Shown here: one piece after another, positions 55,103-64,000 of the stretch | Layout: the number at the start of each line of letters is the position of its first letter | Position numbering within the stretch: position 1 is the stretch's first letter | NCBI GenBank assembly: GCA_016490735.1 | Contig: JAEMWC010001206.1 | Span: forward strand, 120,001-184,000 | Direction of reading: 5' to 3' | DNA from: Pachyseris speciosa | Taxonomy: Eukaryota; Cnidaria; Anthozoa; Scleractinia; Pachyseridae | Length of the DNA stretch: 64,000 bases | Translations under genes and position numbers: made by a program | Notes under the pieces: generated by a model | What the model was told of the DNA's origin: nothing | The model's database searches: none | The model's input: the letters and a program-made list of their open reading frames with translations, nothing else

Positions 55103-56999
55103 CGTTCAAAAACTAAAATTCAATTGTGACACTAAATTTTCCAACCTTTCTTCGGAAGAGTGGGCGGCGCTCAAAAATCTTAGCAAGCGGAAAGATGTAA
55201 TTGTCAAATCGGCCGAAAAAGGGGGCGCGGTAGTTGTTTGGCGGTCGGACCTTTACAAAGAAGAAGCTTTGCGGCAACTTTCTGACACCTCCTTTTATGC
55301 TAAAGTCGAGAAGGATCTCACTTCCACCAACCAAAAAATTGTCAAAGACACGATTCAGGACCTAATAGTCAAACAAGAATTGCCGGCTACCGCTACTAAT
55401 CTCATCATAACTACTCCGAGAACTTCGTGTATTTACTTTTTACCCAAAATCCACAAACCTAACAACCCGGGTCGACCTGTCGTTTCTGCCTGTAGTTGCC
55501 CTACCGAACTCATTTCTACCTATTTAGACAAGATTATGGCGCCCATCGTCAAATCTTTGCCATCTTACATTAAAGACAGTCAACACGCACTTGAAATTTT
55601 CCGCGATTTCAATTTCACCAACGAAGACAAACTAATTTTCACCATGGATATTACATCTCTATACACTGTCATTCCTAACGGCGAAGGTCTTCAAGCACTT
55701 AAGTATTTTTTCGATCAACGCACCGTCAAGGAACCTAGCTCGGAAACGCTACTCCGCCTAGCTGAACTAGTTTTAACACTTAACTGTTTTTCTTTCGCTG
55801 ATAACTATTACAAGCAAATTAATGGTGTAGCGATGGGCACAAAAATGGGACCTAGCTACGCCAATCTTTTTGTAGGGTACGTCGAGTACCAATTTTTCAA
55901 TCAGTACAACGGTCCTAAACCTGAACTCTACGGTCGCTACATTGACGACTGTATCGGCGCAATTTCGTCTAGCAAGGAGGAAATCAATCAATTTATAAGC
56001 GCCGTTAATTCCTTTCACCCGGCTCTAAAATATACCTGGGAAATTTCGGAAACTTCCCTGGCCTTTCTTGATATCAAAGTTTTTATCAGCGGCAACGGCT
56101 TATGTACCAGTGTGCACTACAAACCCACCGATTCTCACAGTTATTTGTTGTATTCATCTTCACATCCATCTCATGTCAAAAACGCCATTCCCTATTCTCA
56201 ATTTCTTAGACTTCGACGTCTATGTAGTGATGACTCTGATTTTTCCAACAAATCAGAGGAAATGTGCCATTTTTTCGAGAAACGTGGCTATCCTGATTCT
56301 GTAGTTCAATCGGGCCATCACCGCGCTCAGCAGATTGATCAACAGTCAGCACTACAGACGTCACAAAAGGAAAAGAATGACAGAATTCCATTCACCCTCA
56401 CATTTCACCCGCATAATAACCCAGTTAAAGCCATCATTCTTAATAACTTAAAGATACTGCAAAATGATCCAGAAACTGCTAGAATCTTTTCGGAACCACC
56501 GCTGATTTCATTCAAACGCGACAAAAATGTAGGTAACTTTCTAGTTAAAAGCGCATTCAAAACGACTGAACAACCTGGCACTTTTAAATGCGCGCGATCG
56601 CGATGCAAAACTTGTCCTTTCATTCAAAACACTGACAAAATATCGGGCCCTAAGCGATCTGTTAAGATCACTGATCGTTTCACGTGTACCTCCGCAAATG
56701 TTATCTATTGCATAACCTGCACATTATGCAAAAAGTTATACATCGGCGAAACAGGAAGACGACTAGGTGACCGATTCCGAGAACATCTTCGTGATGTTGA
56801 GAAAGATGACAAAGACGCATCCAAACCTGTCGCTCGGCATTTTAATCTCCCTAACCATTCCAAACAGCACATGACGATCTCCGGCCTTTCCCTACATCAA
56901 GGTACCACGGAAAGCCGTAAAAATCTCGAGCAAAAACTGATCTTTCAAATTGGCACTCTTAATCCCCACGGTGTCAACGAGCGCTTTTCATTCAATTAA
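55011..56999 (+). CDS. Penelope-like reverse transcriptase and GIY-YIG endonuclease
   Basis: 662 codons open to TAA 56999. RT motifs in order: YFLPKIHKPNNPGRPVVSAC (about residue 145), motif A TMDITSLYTVIP (about 215), motif B GVAMGTKMGPSYANLF (about 275), motif C YGRYIDDCIGAI (about 310). The thumb with LAFLDIKVFI follows. The C-terminus has CysxxCys-type VIYCITCTLCKKLYIGETGR and RLGDRFREHLRDVEKD: the GIY-YIG endonuclease with its Arg and Glu/His positions. The protein copies RNA primed at a nick made by its own endonuclease. The C-terminal end NPHGVNERFSFN is intact. The likely true product also includes the upstream frame. Confidence 0.93.
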   Translation: MKHFVFANQNGLPPEGQFASLDFFIKKCRRDVQKLKFNCDTKFSNLSSEEWAALKNLSKRKDVIVKSAEKGGAVVVWRSDLYKEEALRQLSDTSFYAKVEKDLTSTNQKIVKDTIQDLIVKQELPATATNLIITTPRTSCIYFLPKIHKPNNPGRPVVSACSCPTELISTYLDKIMAPIVKSLPSYIKDSQHALEIFRDFNFTNEDKLIFTMDITSLYTVIPNGEGLQALKYFFDQRTVKEPSSETLLRLAELVLTLNCFSFADNYYKQINGVAMGTKMGPSYANLFVGYVEYQFFNQYNGPKPELYGRYIDDCIGAISSSKEEINQFISAVNSFHPALKYTWEISETSLAFLDIKVFISGNGLCTSVHYKPTDSHSYLLYSSSHPSHVKNAIPYSQFLRLRRLCSDDSDFSNKSEEMCHFFEKRGYPDSVVQSGHHRAQQIDQQSALQTSQKEKNDRIPFTLTFHPHNNPVKAIILNNLKILQNDPETARIFSEPPLISFKRDKNVGNFLVKSAFKTTEQPGTFKCARSRCKTCPFIQNTDKISGPKRSVKITDRFTCTSANVIYCITCTLCKKLYIGETGRRLGDRFREHLRDVEKDDKDASKPVARHFNLPNHSKQHMTISGLSLHQGTTESRKNLEQKLIFQIGTLNPHGVNERFSFN

Positions 57000-57137
57000 T
57001 TTATTCATGTTTTTCACGTTACCATGTTACCACCAATAGCGTAGCTCCATTTCCTGTATATAAACCATACACAACCCACAATTCCTCGATTCGCTCCGAC
57101 GAAGGGCTAACGCTCGAAACGTCAGCTAATCGAATCC

Positions 57138-57168
<31 letters not shown>

Positions 57169-57180
57169 CGTTGATAAACC

Positions 57181-57692
57181 AAATTTTCGTGTTTTACTTT
57201 TGAAAATGTATGTTGGGACATACGAAACGTCAAGTCAGATTTCATAAAATGCATTGCTTCACCATGTTTATAACCGCTTTATGTGTTGTTTTTCTTATAA
57301 AACTTCGATGGCCGAAGAACAAGAGTCTCTATGAAAATGGCCAAATTTCATTGTCATAGGTGCTATAGTTTTGAAGAAAAATGGCTTTGAAAATATGGCT
57401 AACTTGTCTTCAGTCCACGTTTTCTCAATAAACTCCCAAAAATGCTCGCTAAAGTCAATCTTGTAGCAAAAGATCGTGGTGTCATGTTTGGTCGCCATCT
57501 TGAACAATGTTTTACCCTCCTCTCGGGTCTCAGTTGCTAGATTTGTCTTTGTTTTGACCCCTAACACTACCCCTGCATTACTTTCTTTGTTGGTTGCTAA
57601 GGACGCGTCATTTTAGGGGGCGTGACATTTGAGATCAACTTCCGATAGCGAAGTGCGCATGATCGATCGAATCATAAAACACCTTCATTTAG
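57181..57692. other. No gene recognised
   Basis: A minus-strand frame (57295-57567) includes KHDTTIFCYKIDFSEHFWEF but has no recognisable domain. It may be a repeat that is common in the host. Confidence 0.35.
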
Positions 57693-58848
57693 TTCTCGAC
57701 CCCAGAGCTCTTCTTGGGCTTCGCGCCTCGAAGGCTCTGGAAAACTCCATATTGATCGCAGCCAAAATCTGGCTATATAGACTACAAAGCGCATGCTCGA
57801 GTACCCAAAATCCAAAATGGCGTCGCTGTCTGAAACAGTCCTTGCAGTATGCCTTAGCAAAAGGTGGTAAAGACTCTAGATTTTGCTTGCTGTGCCTTTC
57901 AATAACACGCGAACTCTGAAGTTTAAATCTCAACCGACAACTGCGGTTCTCGCTGCCCGACATCAATCAAATTTCCAGCGGCTTCCGACTACAACCGAGA
58001 GGCGATGATCGATGATTTATGGCCCAAAGCAGTTTCAAGCATCAGAAACGTGGCGGCTGAGTCCGTTGATTTCCTGTACGTTTCTCAGGATAATCGACCG
58101 GATAGTTTCAGTTATTTGAGGACCTATCCATCGAAACTTCCCGACTCAGGTTAGGCAATTCACCAAATCTTGACTTACGTGGTGTTCTGGAGTTTGGTAC
58201 ATGTTTGATCGATATTATATTTTCATTTGTTTTAGTGAGAAGTAGCACGGTAGTTGGAAATAAAAACAGGGGAAGTTTGTGGCTCTGAAACGACCCTAAG
58301 CGATGGACACACAAAACACTGAAGGCCGACTGCGTCGAAGATTACATCAATAAAAAACAATTCATGCATGTTGAACTGGGCGTCGTCTTTCATCTAGTTA
58401 TCCCTTTGCACTATTGTTAGAGATAAAGAATACGGGAATTATGAATCTAAACCTTATATTTACCGCACATGAAACTTCAATAGTTTTCAATGCAAATGGC
58501 TTTTTCGTCCCGGAGTGTGTTCGGAAAGATGGAAGCCAAAACGCGGTTTGGCGGTTGGCACTTGAAAATGAAATTCTGAATAATTATGGAAATCGTAGTA
58601 AAGGTAGAGCAGAAACTGTTTGTTCAAGGAAGGACGTTTTAGGGGTTTCACTCATGTTTATTTTGTAGTTCGCTTCACAAGAGTAACCGTTTAGTTTTTC
58701 GCGCGTACCGAGTTGGCCAATCAGAAGCAATTTCAATGTTTGAACTGATAACCAATCAGAGCTGGAGCTTGCGTAGAGTTGCCCAGAGCCCTTCCCGCCG
58801 TCATGCCCGTTAGACATGCGCAAAAGGGAAGAGCTCTGGGGTCAAGAA
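57693..58848. repeat. 1.16-kb segment with inverted ends
   Basis: TTCTCGACCCCAGAGCTCTTC at 57693-57713 is mirrored by GAAGAGCTCTGGGGTCAAGAA at 58828-58848. The interior shows no coding domain. The right end is 15 bp before the ATG of the small frame at 58864. Possibly a MITE that supplies the upstream region of the next gene. Confidence 0.55.
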
Positions 58849-58863
58849 TGGCCTTCATTTGCA

Positions 58864-58998
58864 ATGGCGTCGGAAGAGAAAAAGAAGAAACTTTCTAAAT
58901 CGGAGAGAAAGAAACTGCATCAGGATAAAGGCAAAAAAAGAGCTGAAGCAAGAGGTCTTGGAGCTGGATCTCAAATAGATTTTTCTCTGCAGAAGTAG
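58864..58998 (+). CDS. Small basic frame upstream of the Mutator-like gene
   Basis: ATG 58864 to TAG 58998, 44 codons: ASEEKKKKLSKSERKKLHQD, then GKKRAEARGLGAG. Strongly basic. It may be an upstream ORF, or the original N-terminus of the gene that starts at 59049, separated by a stop or an unrecognised intron. Transcript data would decide. Confidence 0.45.
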   Translation: MASEEKKKKLSKSERKKLHQDKGKKRAEARGLGAGSQIDFSLQK

Positions 58999-59048
58999 CG
59001 TGATACGACCATCACGATGCGGTGAAATATATTTCTCCAGGCAAAACA

Positions 59049-61184
59049 ATGTATCACACGACAACAAAAGTCAAAGAGACACTGGCTAAAAGAAAAATGG
59101 ATTTCTGCTTGGATAAATCATCAGAGTCGTCGGGTAACGAGGTAGATGACAAGGATCCCGATTTTGAGTCAGATCCATCCCCAAAACGGCTAAAAATTGT
59201 TCACGAGGAACATTTGCAGAATCCATTGAAAGTGGAGCGGCAGCTTTGTGTTTGTGAATCTTCGCAGATAATCCGTCTGGTTGAGGACGTCAACAAAACC
59301 TCTCGCTGTTCTACACCCAATTGCAATGGTATGTTTCATGAATTGTTGAACTGTTGCCATTATAATTGTTTGTAGTGTGGCTTTGAGTTCATTCAGGCCA
59401 GAAATCGAAAGGGAATAATGTTATGGTTTCTAGGTGTCATATATTCGAATTCGAAGTCATTTCTCAAAACACGTTAGAGGCAGTTTCACAAACTTCCTAT
59501 TGCACATTAAAACTTTCTTTAAATCAATCTGATTGTGTCAGTAAATGTCGTCGACATTGACCTATAAATATTTTCCCTCATTATGATAACTTAGCTGCCT
59601 GAATTCTCGCTTGCATCTATAAATATTTTCCTTCATTTTGTTAACTAATTAGCTGGCTAAATTCTCGCATGTGTTTTCAAGGCAACAATAAATCAATGCT
59701 TTTAAAGTCTTGAAGTAGTTCTAAGATTCCTCCTATTCAACAACTTTTAGGTCAGCTGATACTCTCTAGAGTTGAGACAGTAGGCCTTGGTGGAACCATC
59801 AATATCACATTTACTTGTAGTGGGTGCCAGTTGAGAAGTGTCTCTTTTCAAGGGTCATCTATGGTTGAAGCATCAAGGAGAACTGTTGTTGGACGGGCCC
59901 TTGCTGTGGGTTTTATTGTCTCAGGACATGGCTTTGCAAAGTTCCATAGAACTCTGAATCAGTGTCTTGGCATCCAAGCCATATCCAAGAATCGATTCTT
60001 TGAGGTTGTCAAACTGATGTATCCCCACATTCATGACATTTTGACAGAAATGTGTGATGAGGAAAAGGAGCAAATGAAAAGGATTGACATCAGTGTTTTA
60101 GGAAGTTGGCAACGACCAGTTGTTACCTCTGATGGAGTCTGGCACACCAGAGGCCATTTTAGCAAAAATGGCTCCTTCATAATAAAGAATTACTTGACTG
60201 GGGGTTTACTGTGGTTCGGACACAAGTGTATGCGTGGAAATCCAAAGGATGATGATTTGTTTTTGGGGACTGCCAAATCAATGGAAGGCATTCTCGCAGA
60301 TGAGTGCTACCATCAAGCTAAAAGTGAAGGTTGCAATGTAGTGGTGGTATGGCAGGATGGCGATTCTAGTTCCCAGAAGTCTGTTGAAAAGGTTTTTGGA
60401 GCTGAGCCCAGGAGGGTATTCAAGTGCGGGGGTCATGTTGGAAGAGCTCACGCCAACAATCTGAAAGACTTAGCCAAGCAAAAGGTCTTTTCTGCGGCAC
60501 AAATTAGTAAATGGAAAGGTACATTCCCTGCTGTTGAATCAGCAAAATGTGCATGTAAGCGCCACAGCAAAACCTGTGGCTGTTTGTCTGACGCATTTAT
60601 CCAGGGTGCCCGGTTGAACCACTTCTGCTGTTTGCAACAGTGTAAGAGTCCAGATGACTATGGAAGACGTATGCGGAGCTTAGGGAGTCATCACTGTAAA
60701 GATGAACATGAATGGGATGATGGGAAATGTGATTTCCACTCCAGTATTGTTTGTTCCTGTGGTAAATGCAACCAAGATGAGGAAATATCCTGTGAGGGAA
60801 AGGCATACTCCACCAAGTCAGTGCTGAAATGTGAGTTTCACCAGCTAGCCTACCAAATAGAATGTGAACTGCGAGCAAATGATGCTGAAGCTGTTATTCA
60901 CCCTGAAATGGGAAGGGGACAGTCCAATTTGTGTGAGGCACATTTCACTCTCCTGCCTCATTTCAGAGCAAAGGACCAAAGCTTCTGCAGGTAATTACAT
61001 GTAAACAATAGTTAAGCCCAATGTACATGTAGACATGACTTTTCTGAAAATGGAACTTTCTGTATAGATTATTTTTGATATGTGGTAATCCTGTTGTTTC
61101 ATGTTCCACAGCAGTTTGGCCAGTTTTGTTCTCGATAATTCACATTTCTTCAGAACTTACTTTCTTCAGATATTGTTTTTATTA

Positions 61185-61262
<78 letters not shown>

Positions 61263-62231
61263 TCAAGTGTTATTATTAATATTAGTATATACCACACAAG
61301 TGAATAGTGCTTTTCGCATGCTATGATTGGTTAACTCAGAGGTGATTAGCAAATACTATTCACCTTCGAGCAGCCGGTGCGCGAGATTTTACCATTTCCG
61401 ACTGCTTGTCGGTATATTGTCACACATAAAAGAATGTTTTGGTCCGCTAATTATTCAACTTGTGTGGTGTATACTAAAACAGTTACTCACCTCAGTGTCG
61501 GTGAAAGTGGTGGATATTTACCTTGCCACTTTGTGGCTTGGTAAATATCCACCTCTATTCACCTCTACTTTGGTGAATAATTGTTTATTATTATTACCAA
61601 CATGCATAGCACATTGTATTCTTGCTGCCATGCAAGAAAAATTGAAAAATGAAAACTGAGGATATCAGGAAATTTACATGTTTGATCACTACTTATCTTG
61701 ATTGAAAGCACTATTGGGAGAGTTATTAGGAAAATGAAGAAGTCAGGAGCATGGGAAGACTGGCAACTGATTTCCTTATTATGATTTCTCCATAGGTTGC
61801 ATTACATTACATCAACAAACTGTGGACTTGCCCAGAGAAACATGACATGGTGTTTCAACCATCGTGGACCTGACTACCACTGGATTGTTGATTTATATGA
61901 CCACATGAATCTCCCTGTCCTACTTGAAGTCATCCGTGCCTTCCAAAAAGCCACTAAGGAGCGAATGAAGGAGTTGGAGAAGAAGAAGACCAAGAAGAAC
62001 GAAAAAAAAATGGGTCAAGCGACAAGCCGTACTTCACACATACACATGTATGGTGTGGAGGATGAGGATGATGGCAGTGAAGAGGACAGAACCTTGGTCC
62101 AAGAAGCAGAGCACATACTGGGAGGTGAGGAAACAGTGATAGTCAGTGGACGAAAATGTAGGTGTGGTTCAACAATTCACCTGCGTATCTCACGTCGCCT
62201 GTGCCCACTCAACAAGAACAATGCCAACTAA
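59049..62231 (+). CDS. Mutator-like transposase-domain protein, three exons, intact
   Basis: Exons 59049-59328, 59751-60990 and 61796-62231. Donors GTATGT and GTAATT and acceptors TTTTAG and CCATAG keep the frame (phases 1 and 2), giving about 650 residues. Exon 1 is acidic (DKDPDFESDPSPKR) and ends with CSTPNCN. Exon 2 carries the Mutator-like transposase domain typical of cnidarians: RRTVVGRALAVGFIVSGHGF, QRPVVTSDGVWHTRGHFSKN, VVVVWQDGDSSSQKSVEKVF, then Cys-rich CACKRHSKTCGCLSDAFI. Exon 3 has DYHWIVDLYDHMNLPVLLEV, a Lys-rich helix, an acidic patch and CRCGSTIHLRISRRLC. No lesion is visible. A possible poly(A) signal AATAAA is at about 62643. It may be an active or domesticated transposase; no flanking TIR was found. 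Confidence 0.85.
61181..61262 (+). repeat. (TTA)n(GTA)n microsatellite
   Basis: Compound repeat in the second intron of the Mutator-like gene. Confidence 0.97.
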
Positions 62232-62874
62232 AAGCATTTTAGAGGATATTCTTATTACCACAGAATGATGTGCTCTTGCTGTAACACATTAGATAAAAGC
62301 TTTACTACAAAAGTGTGGAGATGGACTGTTTTGTATTGTAACATAGTGCAACCACCTCCTTTACTTTCACACTGGATACCAGAACATAGGTATATCATGT
62401 AGTTAATGTTGTGTTTAAGATGCGAGTTTTGCTTTTTAGAGCAGGAATATGCTTCTGTTTAGTTTTTACCATATGAATAGGATGTAAATTCAAAGAGAAT
62501 TGGCTTGTTTGGGTAAAAGTGTTACTTTCCCTGCATTTGACAAAAAAACATTGTCTCATGGTGAATTTAAAAATGCCATTTTTATTCTGTACTTGTACCC
62601 CACTGGCTCATGCATATTCTTCAAAACAATAACAATTTTTACAATAAATATTCTGATTTGGTGAATTTATTGAAAAAATAATCGTTGTAAATATTCTCCT
62701 TATTGTATTTGATATACCCTGTGAATTATAATAATATGACATGTTGATAGATGATTTCAATAACAAATTTTCCCTATACTTTTACACTTGTTGAATTAAA
62801 AAAAAATTAAATTTTTATACTCTTCTTTTACCTTGAGGCATGCACATTTTTTAGAACAGTAACGATATTTATGT

Positions 62875-62931
<57 letters not shown>

Positions 62932-63234
62932 TGTTTGAATGAAGAATTTCATAAGATAATCCTTGTAAATATTCTCCATATTCTATTGAATAATAATATA
63001 CCCTGCAAATTATAATTACCTGTTGATAGATGATTTGAATCAAAAAAATTCCCTAATTATTCTTCATTTATATTATGTCACTGAATACTTACGTTTGCTT
63101 ATTCAAATATGATCTGAAATCAATCTTTGTAGATATCTTTGAATGAACAAAATTTGGGTAATTAATGTTCTGTGCTTTCAGTAACAATTTCCTTTACAAA
63201 TAAAACATTTTTAGTGGCTGTTTCCTGTTTTTAT
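62232..63234. other. 3' flank with diverged tandem duplication
   Basis: 62600-62815 and 62835-63065 share GTAAATATTCTCC, ATATACCCTG, AATTATAAT and GTTGATAGATGATTT in the same order, so a unit of about 230 bp was duplicated and has diverged. No gene. Confidence 0.55.
62878..62929 (+). repeat. (TA)n microsatellite
   Basis: About 26 TA units, inside the second copy of the diverged duplication. Confidence 0.97.
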
Positions 63235-63747
63235 TCATTTCTTCGCCTCCTTTTTGGCAGCAGGCCATTTTGCTGTTGCAAGGTCCCCAATGTTAGCCTT
63301 GTAAACCTGGAAAGTAAAACAAAAGGCACTTATGTCACAGTCAAATACAAAGGTCAACTCTTCCCTCCCTGGCCAAACCCCTCTGCAAAATACTCCACCT
63401 GAAGAACATATGACGTGATCAGATACCCCTAGCTCAGGATTGTTATTGGCTTTGACCTTCTCAGTGTTCTCAGACTTGTGACAGGCAAGTAGATACATTC
63501 ACTTCAGATAGAATGTTGCATCACAAATGGCCATCATTCACTTTGGTCAAGGAAGATTTTTAATTTCAATAGTGAACAAATACCAGTCCTTATGTTCAAT
63601 TATTGAACTTACCCTTGCATGGGTGGGATCTGGGTTTTCCACCAGGTTGCCAGTTATTATTTCCCTCACAATCCTTTTCAAAGAGGGAGGGTAAACGTAA
63701 GTGGGCTGGGATCCCACAGCTGCTCCTAGTGTCTTCTTACTTCCAAA
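63235..63747 (-). CDS. Last two exons of an unrecognised host gene (partial)
   Basis: Minus strand. The penultimate exon 63747-63613 (45 codons) has acceptor TAATGCAG and donor GTAAGT: FGSKKTLGAAVGSQPTYVYP, then SLKRIVREIITGNLVENPDP. The last exon 63306-63235 has acceptor TTTCCAG and reads VYKANIGDLATAKWPAAKKE, with a short Lys-rich end, then TGA. AATAAA overlaps the stop region (63229-63234). Both exons are phase 0 and join cleanly. Good splice sites and a poly(A) signal make this a real gene end. I do not recognise the protein; upstream exons are beyond the window or not visible. Confidence 0.7.
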
Positions 63748-64000
63748 CTGCATTAGAAAGAGAATCATTGTACGGGCTGTTAAAAATTTGTAACTAATCA
63801 GTTCAGTTTTCACTGTAGCTAGCACTTACAAAATACCCTACTTGATAAGCACTACTTCGGTAAAAATTTCGTCGAGAAAAAAACAGCTTTAACAGTACTA
63901 ATAAAATAAAAACTTGGGAGAAAAATATCCCGGGGAAATGAAAATTCTACGTAGGAGATTTTTTTTTTTTTTTTTTCCAACTTTTTTATTTGAATATCAT
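63748..64000. other. Intron or flank of the right-edge gene
   Basis: No further exon is recognised before the window ends. There is an 18-bp T tract at 63959-63976. Confidence 0.4.

Larger units (their letters stand above)
54300..57180 (+). mobile_element. Penelope-like retroelement, nearly complete
   Basis: Starts just after the truncated copy and covers an N-terminal frame, the reverse transcriptase and GIY-YIG endonuclease frames, and about 180 bp of 3' DNA. A single frameshift separates the two frames. The 3' region contains CGAAGGGCTAACGCTCGAAA, which resembles a terminal-repeat motif seen in such elements. Ends are approximate. Confidence 0.8.

Noticed and set aside
57085..57140. Possible second hammerhead ribozyme (CCGACGA...GAAA) after the second Penelope element
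   Set aside because: The core has C where CTGANGA needs U, and the sequence after GAA does not form stem III with a cleavage site. It looks like a decayed or unrelated terminal-repeat motif.
1..64000. CRISPR arrays, bacterial operons or ribosomal RNA
   Set aside because: No regularly spaced short repeats of that kind, no Shine-Dalgarno-led gene runs and no rRNA signature were seen. The DNA is eukaryotic.

Overview
The window reads as nuclear DNA of a multicellular animal, most likely a cnidarian (an anthozoan such as a coral or anemone). The support is spliced genes, AT-rich intergenic DNA, tRNA-derived SINEs, Penelope-like retroelements, a Polinton, and DNA-transposon domains (THAP, Mutator-like) that are abundant in cnidarians. 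The organism is inferred; no species marker is present. Mobile elements occupy most of the window and host-type coding sequence is confined to the right end.

Left block (1,425-25,853): a Polinton/Maverick (adintovirus-type) element with terminal inverted repeats of about 260 bp, each containing its own hairpin, and a likely 5-6 bp target duplication. The right arm carries a protein-primed type-B DNA polymerase (minus strand) and a retroviral-type integrase. The centre is a virion block: packaging ATPase, double jelly-roll major capsid, penton-like minor capsid, adenain-like protease, a phospholipase A2 domain, a zinc-ribbon-like protein and a long fibre made of repeats. The left arm (7.2-11.6 kb) holds small genes I do not recognise. 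Nearly every large gene carries frameshifts, stops or deletions, so the copy looks dead. Near its left end it is split by a 5.3-kb element flanked by TTAA with 1.1-kb inverted repeats; the Polinton sequence beside it is duplicated, which suggests recombination between two element-bearing copies.

Middle block (25.9-53 kb): a 7.06-kb DNA transposon with inverted repeats and an 8-bp flanking duplication starts 72 bp after the Polinton and encodes a spliced C2H2-finger protein I cannot assign to a transposase family. Then come MITE and foldback elements, a 2.7-copy array of a 1.58-kb unit, Penelope fragments (one with a canonical hammerhead ribozyme), and a 3.9-kb Kolobok-like TTAA transposon with THAP remains. 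From 46 to 53 kb I see a short inverted-repeat element, tRNA-like SINEs and microsatellites, and otherwise nothing recognisable.

Right block (53-64 kb): a truncated Penelope-like element is followed by a nearly complete one (reverse transcriptase plus GIY-YIG endonuclease, one frameshift). Next are an inverted-repeat element, an apparently intact three-exon gene with a Mutator-like transposase domain (59.0-62.2 kb), and, at the edge, the last two exons of a minus-strand gene I do not recognise.
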